Assembly: GCA_030834045.1 (NCBI GenBank)
Contig: JAURFZ010000033.1
Span: forward strand, 1 to 12,372
DNA length: 12,372 nt
Direction: 5' to 3'
Source: Burkholderiales bacterium
GTDB lineage: Bacteria; Pseudomonadota; Gammaproteobacteria; Burkholderiales; Burkholderiaceae_A
The notes under the pieces were generated by a model. It searched no databases. It had not been told where the DNA came from and worked only from the letters and a program-made list of their open reading frames with translations. Positions 1 to 7,597 of the stretch are shown one piece after another. The position numbers and the translations under genes were made by a program. Within the stretch, counting starts at the first letter, position 1. Every line of letters begins with the position of its first letter.

Positions 1-96
1 GCTTACTCTGCTCAATTTTTTGGGCCTCTACAGCCTACATTCTGAAGCAAATGGCAGGCTGCCTTGACTAAGACTGATCCATTAGAACGAGATGAC
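1..96. other. Left-edge flank, no gene assigned
   Basis: This is the sequence downstream of the acyl-CoA synthetase stop codon. An inverted repeat (CAGCCT at 31-36, AGGCTG at 56-61) is present, but the adjacent homopolymer lies on the wrong side for a U-tailed terminator in either direction. All three plus-strand frames are open from the left edge for a short way. One ends in a TAA at 69-71 after a rather hydrophobic stretch and could be the C-terminus of an upstream gene. It is too short to judge. Confidence 0.3.
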
Positions 97-1623
97 CTAC
101 AGCATCTCCCTAAGTCTGATCTTCAAGACCTTCCCATAATTGTTCTTTGGCAAGCACTCAACAAAACGGTACTGCTTGGGTCGCTTAAAACGAGCAATTA
201 GCTCTATGCAGTGTGCGTCAAGCTGTTCACGGGAAGGCTCATAACCGCCTCGGGTCACGACAAATGCAACAACAGTCTCACCCCACTCTGGATCCGGCGC
301 ACCCACTACAGCCACCTCCTCAACCGCAGGGTTCATCAGAAGCGCCTCCTCAACCTCTCGCGGGTAAATATTCGCTCCGCCACTAATGATTAAATCTTTG
401 CTCCGATCTTTAAGGGTCAAAAACCCGTCGGAATCAAAAACCCCAATATCCCCGGTAAGAAGCCATCCATCTCTTACAGCTGCCGCGGTCGCACTGGGAT
501 TCTCCCAGTAGCCCTTCATAACAGTGTCACCCCTCACGGCCACCTCACCCACCTGCCCTGCAGGAACTGGGCTACCCGCGCTGTCGACGACTCGCACAAG
601 AACGGGGCTTTGTGCCACCCCCACCGAGGCCAACCGCTGCTCAAACCTTTCGTGGCTTTGATTGATAAGGTTTTGCCGAGAAAGTACGGTTGCAACCATT
701 GGCGTCTCACCCTGACCATAAATCTGAACAAAGCGCGGTCCCATGACCGACAAGGCACGCTTCATATCTGCCACATACATTGGCGCACCGCCATACACAA
801 TGGTCTTAAACACCTTGGCGCAGTCCTCGGGCGATAGGGCACTTTCTTCTGCGTATTGAACGAGTTTGTTCACGATGGTTGGCGGTGCAAATGTTGAGAG
901 TGGCCCCAAGGCCCGGCCAAGCTCAAAGAGTTCTTGCGCATTCACTCCACCCGATTCCGGTACCACATGACAGGCCCCAGCAATGACATGTGGAACACTG
1001 TAGAGGCCCGCCCCGTGGGACATGGGAGCGGCATAGACCATCCGATCATCAGGCCCAACAAAATCCACGTCTGCAAAATAACCAAGCCCCATCGAGAGAA
1101 GATTACGATGCGTGATCTGCACACCCTTGGGTCGACCCGTTGTGCCACTGGTGTAAAAAAGCCATGCAGTGTCATCAGGCTGCAGCACAGCAGGCTCTTG
1201 CAGGGTGCTGTTACCGTCCGTAACGTCAAGCAAGCCTAAAAACTCTTGAGACTCGATGGTGATTTGATGGGTGAGCCCATAAAGCGCAGTGCGCGTAAGA
1301 CCCTCACTCACGAACCCCGTTTGCGCCCCTGAGTTTTGAATAATCCATTCGACCTCTTTGGTATGGAGACGAAAGTTCACCGGAACAACGACAAGCCCTA
1401 TCCACCAACAGGCAAAGACAAGCTCGAGATACCGCGGATGGTTGACCATGAGCAACAACACGCGATCGCCGGGCTTTAGACCGAGCTTTTGAAGGCGAAG
1501 GGCAAGCGCGTTACTTCGTAGGCCCCACTGTTCAAAGCTTGCCCAGGGCGTCGTTCCGAAAAAAATGGCTGTCTTACTGGCCTTTAAAAGGCATTGGCGG
1601 TAAAGGTAGGATGCGATGTTCAT
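97..1623 (-). CDS. AMP-forming acyl-CoA synthetase (class I adenylate-forming enzyme)
   Basis: A 508-residue protein that should activate a carboxylic acid to its CoA thioester via an acyl-adenylate in the cytoplasm. Visible family motifs in order are the P-loop-like A3 motif YTSGTTGRPKG (157-167), A5 YGQGE (302-306), A7 TGD (390-392), A8 around DRSKDLIISGG (406-416), and A10 PKNNYGKVLK (492-501) with the catalytic lysine at K498. Length is normal for medium/long-chain or aromatic acyl-CoA ligases, so it looks intact. Substrate cannot be read from sequence; fatty acids, malonate or phenylpropanoids are all possible. It lies 21 bp downstream of a thiolase on the same strand, which suggests a co-transcribed beta-oxidation-like or ketone pathway. 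The ATG start has only a weak upstream AGG, consistent with translation following the thiolase message. Confidence 0.93.
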   Translation of the reverse strand: MNIASYLYRQCLLKASKTAIFFGTTPWASFEQWGLRSNALALRLQKLGLKPGDRVLLLMVNHPRYLELVFACWWIGLVVVPVNFRLHTKEVEWIIQNSGAQTGFVSEGLTRTALYGLTHQITIESQEFLGLLDVTDGNSTLQEPAVLQPDDTAWLFYTSGTTGRPKGVQITHRNLLSMGLGYFADVDFVGPDDRMVYAAPMSHGAGLYSVPHVIAGACHVVPESGGVNAQELFELGRALGPLSTFAPPTIVNKLVQYAEESALSPEDCAKVFKTIVYGGAPMYVADMKRALSVMGPRFVQIYGQGETPMVATVLSRQNLINQSHERFEQRLASVGVAQSPVLVRVVDSAGSPVPAGQVGEVAVRGDTVMKGYWENPSATAAAVRDGWLLTGDIGVFDSDGFLTLKDRSKDLIISGGANIYPREVEEALLMNPAVEEVAVVGAPDPEWGETVVAFVVTRGGYEPSREQLDAHCIELIARFKRPKQYRFVECLPKNNYGKVLKIRLREML

Positions 1624-1644
1624 AACAGCCTATGCCAGACCGAT

Positions 1645-2838
1645 TTAGGCAATCTCAAGACCAATTGCCGTTGCCTCGCCTCCCCCAATACAAAGGCTTG
1701 CAACGCCCCTGCGCGCTCCCAAACGCCGTAAGGCATGAACTAAGGTAACGATAATTCGTGCACCCGAGGCCCCAATGGGATGCCCAATTGCACACGCCCC
1801 GCCATGAACGTTAACCTGGCGGTGGTCGATTCGAAGCTGCTGCATCGCTGCCATAACCACCACCGCAAACGCCTCGTTAATCTCCCATAAATCGACGTCT
1901 GCCACACGCCAGTTGTTTAGTTGCAGCAACTTATTAATGGCACCAATGGGGGCTGTGGCAAAGCGACTGGGCTCCTGTGCAAAGCTGCAATGACCAACGA
2001 TTCGTGCCAGTGGAGCAATACCACGGGTGTCGGTCATTGATTGACGACATAGAACAAGCGCAGCCGCGCCATCACTAATGGATGAAGACGATGCCGCCGT
2101 AACGGTGCCATCGGTTGCAAAGGCTGGCTTGAGATTTGGAATTTTCTCGATGTTTACAGTGCGCGGGCCTTCGTCCGATTCAACAATGGATGACCCTTTA
2201 CGTGACTCTATTTTTATCTTAACGATTTCGTCTTTGAAGGCGCCACTCTCACTGGCCTTGCAGGCCCGGTTAATGGACTCAATTGCAAATTCGTCCTGCT
2301 CTGCTCGACCAAACCCATACTCACGCGCGCAGTCTTCCCCAAATTGACCCATCGTGCGTCCACGATCATAGGCATCTTCTAGGCCGTCCCTAAGCATATG
2401 GTCTAGCAAAGAGGCATGGCCAAACCGATACCCTGGGCGTGCCTGAGGCAGAAGGTGCGGTGCATTGCTCATGCTCTCCATACCACCTGCCAGGGCGAGG
2501 TGGGTTTGTCCAAGAGCCAAGGTGTCGTGCAGTGCCATAACGGCGCGCATCCCCGACCCACAGACCTTGTTGACGGTTGTGCAGGCTGTGGAGCGCGCAA
2601 GACCGGCTGCAAGCGCGGCCTGACGGGCAGGCGCCTGACCCACCCCGGCTGTTAAGACACAGCCAAACATCAGCTCCTCAATGGAATGGGCCTCAAGTGA
2701 AACCTTGCCCACGGCCTCACGAATGCAGGCCGCTCCGAGTTCAGGTGCTGACAGGCCCGCTAGCTCCCCCATGAAGTTACCAATAGGAGTTCTTACTGCA
2801 GACAAAACGACCACCGGGTCATTGAGGAACGGGTTCAT
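1645..2838 (-). CDS. Acetyl-CoA C-acyltransferase (thiolase)
   Basis: A 397-residue thiolase, the usual length for the soluble tetrameric enzymes that cleave 3-ketoacyl-CoA or condense two acetyl-CoA. The nucleophilic cysteine is C93 in VNKVCGSGMRAV. The NEAF motif precedes the histidine loop GGACAIGHPIGASGAR (346-361, H353). The second catalytic cysteine is C383 in CIGGGEATA, where the more usual sequence is CIGGGxG. All catalytic residues are present. Biosynthetic (acetoacetyl-CoA) and degradative (3-ketoacyl-CoA) roles cannot be separated by eye. It is the first gene of a minus-strand pair with the acyl-CoA synthetase and is divergent from the CO dehydrogenase operon. A TATAAT hexamer sits directly before its start codon. 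Confidence 0.94.
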   Translation of the reverse strand: MNPFLNDPVVVLSAVRTPIGNFMGELAGLSAPELGAACIREAVGKVSLEAHSIEELMFGCVLTAGVGQAPARQAALAAGLARSTACTTVNKVCGSGMRAVMALHDTLALGQTHLALAGGMESMSNAPHLLPQARPGYRFGHASLLDHMLRDGLEDAYDRGRTMGQFGEDCAREYGFGRAEQDEFAIESINRACKASESGAFKDEIVKIKIESRKGSSIVESDEGPRTVNIEKIPNLKPAFATDGTVTAASSSSISDGAAALVLCRQSMTDTRGIAPLARIVGHCSFAQEPSRFATAPIGAINKLLQLNNWRVADVDLWEINEAFAVVVMAAMQQLRIDHRQVNVHGGACAIGHPIGASGARIIVTLVHALRRLGARRGVASLCIGGGEATAIGLEIA

Positions 2839-2846
2839 AAGCCCTG

Positions 2847-2852
2847 ATTATA
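2847..2852 (-). promoter_or_regulatory. Candidate -10 element for the thiolase operon
   Basis: Reading the minus strand, a perfect TATAAT lies 8 bp before the thiolase ATG. No good -35 hexamer is found 16-18 bp upstream. If used, transcription would start only a few bases before the start codon, giving an almost leaderless mRNA. It may also be coincidental. Confidence 0.3.
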
Positions 2853-3027
2853 AGTACGGGTTTGGTCTGCGTCGCCCCGGCCGACCATCCGGGCTCTTAG
2901 GCAACACGCAGCGCGGCCAGTCGAGTAAATAAACGTGATCCGCCCGTCTTCAACCGGAGCACTGCCGGATAAGCCAAAGGTGTTTACCCACTAACCATTA
3001 AAACAATTTGTAACCACCACCGCCGTA

Positions 3028-3046
3028 GCTACCCATAACCGGTAGC
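3028..3046. repeat. Inverted repeat, candidate operator
   Basis: GCTACC (3028-3033) and GGTAGC (3041-3046) are perfect 6-bp arms separated by 7 bp. The element lies about 40 bp upstream of the TTGACT hexamer in front of coxM. This is a plausible spot for an activator or dual-function operator, but short repeats of this kind occur by chance. Confidence 0.25.
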
Positions 3047-3085
3047 GACTTCAATCACAGCCTAAAAGCAAAGGTAAACCCGGGG

Positions 3086-3118
3086 TTGACTCGTAAGATT
3101 TCAGATTAGAGACTCGTC
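3086..3118 (+). promoter_or_regulatory. Candidate coxM promoter region
   Basis: TTGACT (3086-3091) resembles a sigma-70 -35 element. The expected -10 position (about 3107-3114) has only poor matches such as TAGAGA, suggesting an activator-dependent promoter or a wrong assignment. Two exact GACTCGT copies (3088-3094 and 3111-3117), 23 bp apart start to start, frame the element and could bind a regulator on one helix face. The region lies about 45-77 bp before the coxM start. Confidence 0.3.
3105..3115 (+). promoter_or_regulatory. 11-bp motif ATTAGAGACTC, copy 1 (upstream of coxM)
   Basis: Exact copy of the word found at 12030-12040 upstream of the cytochrome c gene. It ends 47 bp before the coxM ATG. 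It overlaps the place where a -10 or proximal operator would lie, so a shared transcription signal is a reasonable inference. There is no experimental precedent that I recognise. Confidence 0.3.
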
Positions 3119-3162
3119 CGAGGCAGCACTACATTCAACCTTACACGCACCAGGAGTCTGGC

Positions 3163-4026
3163 ATGATCCCTCCCAGCTTTGAGTATCACGCACCTCGCAC
3201 CGTCTCTGACGCAATTGCACTGCTTACAAGTCTTGGGTCCGAGGCTAAGCTTCTGGCTGGCGGGCATAGCTTGCTGCCCATGATGAAACTTCGGTTTGCG
3301 CAACCCGAGCATCTGATTGATATCAACCGTATTCCAGAACTCAAGGGAATACGGTTGGAAGGCGACGAGCTTGTCATAGGGGCCATGACCAGCGAGACTG
3401 AACTCATCAACAGCACCCTCATCCAGCAGCACCTGCCACTTTTATCTGATGCTGCCAAGCTTATTGCCGACCCCCAAGTACGCAACCGAGGAACGATAGG
3501 CGGTGATATTGCGCACGGGGATCCCGGTAACGATCATCCCGCCCTCTCGATGGCAATAGATGCGAATTTCGTTCTGCAAGGACCTGGCGGAAAACGCACG
3601 GTTGCCGCGGGCGCTTTTTTCTTCGGCACTTACATGACTGCGCTTGAAGAAAATGAAGTCCTTGTAGAAATTCGCGCCAGACCCTTTCCTCAAGGTACAG
3701 GTTATGCCTACGAAAAACTTAAGCGTAAAACGGGCGACTGGGCCACTGCAGCCTGCGCAGCAGTCCTGCGGGTGCAAAATGGAAACGTAAGCCACATTCG
3801 GCTAACCCTAACAAACCTTGCACCCACTGCTTTGCGTGCGCAAGATGCAGAGTCGGCTCTACTTGGCAAACCACTTTCTGACGCTGCAATAAGCGCGGCT
3901 GCCGACCTGGCAATGTCCATTTGTGACCCTGCAGAAGATCTTCGAGGGGACCCCGAGTACAAGACCGCCATGGCAGGTGCCATGGTAAAACGTGCCATTC
4001 AAAACGCCGCTGCCCTCTGCAACTAA
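3163..4026 (+). CDS. coxM: CO dehydrogenase medium subunit (FAD-binding)
   Basis: A 287-residue flavoprotein subunit of the molybdenum hydroxylase family, carrying FAD and passing electrons from the iron-sulfur subunit to the quinone-linked acceptor. The FAD pyrophosphate-binding motifs AGGHSLLPMM (32-41) and TIGGD (111-115) are intact. They sit at essentially the same positions as I recall for characterised CoxM, and a YEKLKRKTGDW segment in the C-terminal half fits the family. The protein is full length. The start is supported by AGGAG at 3152-3156, six bases before the ATG. It is the first gene of the operon and is followed by coxS after 24 bp, giving the M-S-L order typical of form I clusters. 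Confidence 0.96.
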   Translation: MIPPSFEYHAPRTVSDAIALLTSLGSEAKLLAGGHSLLPMMKLRFAQPEHLIDINRIPELKGIRLEGDELVIGAMTSETELINSTLIQQHLPLLSDAAKLIADPQVRNRGTIGGDIAHGDPGNDHPALSMAIDANFVLQGPGGKRTVAAGAFFFGTYMTALEENEVLVEIRARPFPQGTGYAYEKLKRKTGDWATAACAAVLRVQNGNVSHIRLTLTNLAPTALRAQDAESALLGKPLSDAAISAAADLAMSICDPAEDLRGDPEYKTAMAGAMVKRAIQNAAALCN

Positions 4027-4050
4027 CCTCAAACCATAAGGCTTAGAACC

Positions 4051-4542
4051 ATGACCAAAAAAATGATCAAGATGACGCTAAACGGCAAAGAAGTAGAGGA
4101 GGCCGTTGAGCCTCGTACCTTGCTGGTGCACTTTCTTCGCGAGAAAATGAATCTAACGGGCGCTCACATTGGCTGTGAGACAAGCCACTGCGGTGCCTGC
4201 ACGGTGGATGTTGACGGGCAGTCGGTCAAGGCCTGCACCCATTTGGCGGTGCAATGCGATGGCTCGGAAGTCCTCACAGTTGAAGGGCTTGCGCAAGCGG
4301 GTGTCCTGCACGCCGTTCAAGAAGGTTTTTACAAAGAGCACGGTCTTCAGTGCGGGTACTGTACGCCCGGCATGCTGATGCGCGCCTATCGCCTGCTGCA
4401 AGAAAACCCCGATCCTACGGAAGACGAAATTCGCATAGGCATTAGCGGTAACTTGTGTCGATGCACTGGCTACCAGAATATCGTCAAAGCGGTTCAGTAT
4501 GCAGCCAAACAACTTAGAGAGACGGCTGTCGCCGCAACCTAG
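4051..4542 (+). CDS. coxS: CO dehydrogenase small subunit (two [2Fe-2S] clusters)
   Basis: A 163-residue iron-sulfur subunit. The N-terminal plant-ferredoxin-like domain binds one [2Fe-2S] cluster through C42, C47, C50 and C62. The C-terminal helical domain binds the second through C101, C104, C136 and C138 (motifs CGYCTPGM and GNLCRCTGYQNI). All eight ligands are present with family spacing, so electron transfer from the molybdenum site to FAD should be intact. The ribosome site is weak (AAGG at 4038-4041), consistent with translation following coxM. CoxL starts 21 bp downstream. The homologous subunit in xanthine dehydrogenases has the same fold, but the neighbouring CoxL fixes the identity. 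Confidence 0.96.
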   Translation: MTKKMIKMTLNGKEVEEAVEPRTLLVHFLREKMNLTGAHIGCETSHCGACTVDVDGQSVKACTHLAVQCDGSEVLTVEGLAQAGVLHAVQEGFYKEHGLQCGYCTPGMLMRAYRLLQENPDPTEDEIRIGISGNLCRCTGYQNIVKAVQYAAKQLRETAVAAT

Positions 4543-4563
4543 AGAATAAATTCGGAGACCAAT

Positions 4564-6975
4564 ATGAATGCACCTGTAGATAGCGTCGAAGCCCGTGCCC
4601 TAGCCCTTGCTGGCATGGGTGCATCTCGTCTTCGTAAGGAAGATGCCCGTTTTATTCAGGGAAAGGGTAACTACGTCGACGACATGAAGCTTCCGGGCAT
4701 GCTGCATATGGACATTGTCCGTGCGCCAGTGGCTCACGCCCGCATCATAAAAATTAATAAAGACGCAGCACTTGCTATTCCGGGCGTTCATGCCGTGCTT
4801 ACTGCGGACGATTTAAAACCCCTGAAGCTGCACTGGATGCCAACGCTCGCAGGAGACGTGGCTGCCGTTCTTGCCGATGAGAAAGTTCACTTCCAGATGC
4901 AAGAGGTCGCCATCGTCATCGCTGACGACCGTTATATTGCAGCCGATGCTGTCGAAGCTGTTGAGGTGGAGTACGAGGAATTGCCTGTGGTCATGGACCC
5001 CTACGCAGCCCTTGAACCGGATGCACCGGTCTTGCGGGAAGACTTAGCTGGGAAGACCGAAGGGGCGCACGGAAAGCGTGAGCACCACAACCATATCTTC
5101 ACCTGGGAGGCAGGCGACAAGTCGGCAGCAGATGCGGCCTTCAGTAACGCCGCAGTGACAGTCGAACAACACATGTACTACCCCCGAGTGCATCCTTGCC
5201 CACTTGAAACCTGTGGCGCAGTTGCAAGCTTTGATGCAGTCCGGGGTGAGTTAACCACGTGGATGACCTCTCAGGCGCCGCATGTTGTTCGCACCGTTGT
5301 GTCTCTTCTGTCCGGTATTCCAGAATCGAAAGTACGAATCATTTCGCCCGATATCGGTGGTGGGTTTGGAAACAAGGTGGGCGTGTACCCCGGTTACGTT
5401 TGTGCCATCGTCGCTTCGATTGTCTTGGGCCGGCCGGTTAAGTGGGTTGAAGACCGCATTGAAAACATCTCGACGACAGCGTTTGCGCGGGACTACCACA
5501 TGGACGGCGAGTTAGCGGCCACGGCAGACGGAAAGATTCTTGGTCTGCGGGTTAATGTTGTAGCGGACCATGGTGCTTTCGATGCCTGCGCAGATCCCAC
5601 AAAATTTCCTGCCGGAATGTTTCATATTTGTTCGGGCAGCTACGACATTGCTGCTGCGCACTGCAGTGTTAAAGGCGTCTATACAAATAAAGCACCTGGT
5701 GGCGTTGCCTACCGTTGCTCTTTTCGCGTTACCGAGGCCGTGTACCTTATTGAACGTATGGTCGATGTCCTCGCCCAAAAGCTAGGTATGGACAAGGCTG
5801 AAATTAGAGAAAAAAACTTTATTCGGAAAGAGCAGTTTCCCTACACCAGTGCGTTTGGCTTTGAGTATGACTCGGGCGACTACCACACCGCATTGAAAAA
5901 AGTACTTGATGCTGTCGATTACAAAGGTCTCCGAGCAGAGCAGGCAGCCCGACGGGCCGACCCTAACTCGCCAACGCTAATGGGAATTGGCCTTGTCACC
6001 TTCACCGAGGTTGTGGGCGCTGGGCCAAGTAAAATGTGCGACATTCTTGGCGTGGGCATGTTTGACTCATGCGAGATTCGTATACATCCGACAGGCAGCG
6101 GGATCGCTCGTATGGGCACCATCACGCAAGGTCAGGGGCACCAGACAACCTACGCTCAAATTATTGCAACTGAGTTAGGTATACCCAGTGAGGTTATACA
6201 AGTTGAAGAAGGCGACACCAGCACGGCCCCCTACGGTTTAGGTACATACGGATCTCGTTCCACTCCCGTAGCAGGTGCTGCCATCGCACTCGCAGCGCGA
6301 AAAATCCATGCAAAGGCTCGAAAAATTGCCGCCCACCTTCTCGAGGTGGCCGAGGGTGACCTCGATTGGGAAGTTGACCGCTTCAAGGTAAGGGGCGATG
6401 AGGATAAATTTAAAACAATGAAAGACGTTGCCTGGGCGGCTTACAATCAACCGCCTCCTGGGCTAGAGCCTGGGCTAGAGGCGGTTCACTACTATGACCC
6501 ACCAAACTTCACCTTCCCTTTTGGTATTTATCTCTGCGTTCTGGATATTGACCGAGCAACGGGTGAAACGAAGGTACGTCGTTTTTACGCCCTCGACGAC
6601 TGCGGTACGCGCATAAACCCCATGATTATCGAAGGGCAGATTCACGGAGGCCTTACTGAAGGTTTCGCCGTTGCGATGGGTCAACAAATGCCGTATGACG
6701 CACAAGGCAACTTAATGGGAAACACCCTTATGGATTACTTCCTTCCCACTGCTGTCGAAACCCCGAACTGGGAGACTGACCACACGGTAACCCCATCGCC
6801 TCATCATCCGATCGGTGCAAAGGGAGTTGCGGAATCACCGCACGTTGGATCCATTCCAACCTTCACCTCCGCGATTGTTGACGCCTTCTCCCATGTGGGT
6901 GTTACACATCTTGATATGCCCCACACGTCCTTCCGAATTTGGAAGGCCCTTAAGGAAAATAATTTAGCACTCTGA
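4564..6975 (+). CDS. coxL: Form I CO dehydrogenase large subunit (Mo-Cu catalytic)
   Basis: An 803-residue catalytic subunit that oxidises CO with water to CO2, two protons and two electrons at a Mo-S-Cu centre carrying molybdopterin cytosine dinucleotide. The diagnostic form I loop AYRCSFR lies at 382-388. Its cysteine, C385, corresponds to the copper-binding cysteine of Oligotropha CoxL (C388 there). Form II relatives carry AYRGAGR instead. The conserved base is E757 in KGVAESPHVGS, and GGGFGNK and SQAPH (molybdenum-domain motifs) are also present. Length matches characterised CoxL. GGAG at 4554-4557 precedes the ATG by six bases. A perfect 12-bp tandem repeat at 6457-6480 encodes PGLEPGLE, a stretch I recall as similar in other CoxL, so it is not obviously an insertion. 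Confidence 0.97.
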   Translation: MNAPVDSVEARALALAGMGASRLRKEDARFIQGKGNYVDDMKLPGMLHMDIVRAPVAHARIIKINKDAALAIPGVHAVLTADDLKPLKLHWMPTLAGDVAAVLADEKVHFQMQEVAIVIADDRYIAADAVEAVEVEYEELPVVMDPYAALEPDAPVLREDLAGKTEGAHGKREHHNHIFTWEAGDKSAADAAFSNAAVTVEQHMYYPRVHPCPLETCGAVASFDAVRGELTTWMTSQAPHVVRTVVSLLSGIPESKVRIISPDIGGGFGNKVGVYPGYVCAIVASIVLGRPVKWVEDRIENISTTAFARDYHMDGELAATADGKILGLRVNVVADHGAFDACADPTKFPAGMFHICSGSYDIAAAHCSVKGVYTNKAPGGVAYRCSFRVTEAVYLIERMVDVLAQKLGMDKAEIREKNFIRKEQFPYTSAFGFEYDSGDYHTALKKVLDAVDYKGLRAEQAARRADPNSPTLMGIGLVTFTEVVGAGPSKMCDILGVGMFDSCEIRIHPTGSGIARMGTITQGQGHQTTYAQIIATELGIPSEVIQVEEGDTSTAPYGLGTYGSRSTPVAGAAIALAARKIHAKARKIAAHLLEVAEGDLDWEVDRFKVRGDEDKFKTMKDVAWAAYNQPPPGLEPGLEAVHYYDPPNFTFPFGIYLCVLDIDRATGETKVRRFYALDDCGTRINPMIIEGQIHGGLTEGFAVAMGQQMPYDAQGNLMGNTLMDYFLPTAVETPNWETDHTVTPSPHHPIGAKGVAESPHVGSIPTFTSAIVDAFSHVGVTHLDMPHTSFRIWKALKENNLAL
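6457..6480 (+). repeat. Two exact 12-bp tandem copies inside coxL
   Basis: CCTGGGCTAGAG occurs twice head to tail in frame and encodes PGLEPGLE. The reading frame and flanking conserved residues are undisturbed. It may be a slippage-prone site, or simply identical codon choice in a naturally repetitive peptide. Confidence 0.8.
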
Positions 6976-6985
6976 GAGGGCTTTC

Positions 6986-7597
6986 ATGGAAGTAAGTCTC
7001 ACCAAGCAATACCCTCTTGAAGTCCAGGCTGATCAGGCCTGGACTGTCCTGCGCGATCTCAAAGCCGTAGCCTCTTGTATGCCTGGTGCAGAACTTACCG
7101 AACAAGTGGATGAACGCTCCTACAAGGGCACAGTTAAAGTGAAGGTGGGTCCAGCAAGCGCGCTTTTTGGCGGGCTGGTCGAAGTACTGGAAGTGGACGA
7201 GGTAAACAAGCGCATGAGTCTGCGAGGCAAAGGTGCGGACAAGGGGGGCTCCTCGGCCTCGATGAACCTCGTAGCCACCATTGAGGCTACACCCGATGGC
7301 AAAAGCCAGTTACTGGGCGATGCCAAAGTAATTGTTAACGGAAAATTTGCTCAGTTTGGCGGAAGAATGATGGTGCAGGTCTCCGATGTAATTCTGGCGC
7401 AGTTTGTAGAAAACTTTCGCGCAAGTGCCGCAAATGTCTCCACAGACCCAGGGCTCGCTGCCGCGTCGCTTGATGAGGCCGTTGCAACTCCTGCTGCACC
7501 TGCTCGGCAGACCGAGCTTAATGGTCTTGCCATTCTCTGGAGCTTAATCAAGGGCTGGTTTAAGGGGCTTCTCGGAGGTGGTTCGAATAAACCATGA
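6986..7597 (+). CDS. coxG: CoxG-family SRPBCC protein with C-terminal membrane anchor
   Basis: A 203-residue protein with an N-terminal SRPBCC (START-like) fold of about 145 residues, recognised by the opening pattern of LEVQADQAWTVLRDLKAV, CMPGAEL and the central GxVxVKVGP strand. A variable Ala/Ser/Pro-rich linker follows, then a hydrophobic/amphipathic tail around 178-203 (AILWSLIKGWFKGLLGGG) that could insert in the membrane. The family is known to attach CO dehydrogenase to the cytoplasmic membrane, and mycobacterial CoxG has been reported to carry a quinone. This makes it the likely link between CoxMSL and the respiratory chain. GAGAGGG overlapping the coxL stop gives a good ribosome site. 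The stop overlaps the coxD start as ATGA (7594-7597). Confidence 0.9.
   Translation: MEVSLTKQYPLEVQADQAWTVLRDLKAVASCMPGAELTEQVDERSYKGTVKVKVGPASALFGGLVEVLEVDEVNKRMSLRGKGADKGGSSASMNLVATIEATPDGKSQLLGDAKVIVNGKFAQFGGRMMVQVSDVILAQFVENFRASAANVSTDPGLAAASLDEAVATPAAPARQTELNGLAILWSLIKGWFKGLLGGGSNKP

Larger units (their letters stand above)
2839..3162. promoter_or_regulatory. Divergent intergenic region between thiolase and coxM
   Basis: This 324-bp stretch has no convincing gene and must carry the outward promoters for both transcription units. It contains a TATAAT on the minus strand near the thiolase, a GCTACC/GGTAGC inverted repeat, repeated TAACC words (around 2992, 3011 and 3036), a TTGACT hexamer, two GACTCGT copies and an 11-bp motif also found upstream of the cytochrome c gene. 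No RcoM-type TTG-N4-CAA or CooA-type TGTCA-N6-CGACA site was seen. No regulator gene is encoded nearby. Confidence 0.7.

Noticed and set aside
31..61. CAGCCT/AGGCTG hairpin as a terminator for the acyl-CoA synthetase operon
   Set aside because: Read in the minus direction it is followed by an A-run, not a T-run, and in the plus direction the T-run comes before the stem.
2839..3162. RcoM or CooA binding sites in the divergent region
   Set aside because: No TTG-N4-CAA or TGTCA-N6-CGACA match was found. TTGTAACCAC at about 3008-3017 is only a near miss.
4153..4512. 119-codon open frame on the minus strand opposite coxS
   Set aside because: It lies entirely antisense to coxS, whose eight cluster cysteines are all conserved, and shows no recognisable motif of its own.
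6457..6480. 12-bp tandem repeat as a recent insertion disrupting coxL
   Set aside because: The frame is kept, the flanking residues are conserved, and the encoded peptide resembles the usual CoxL sequence at this point.
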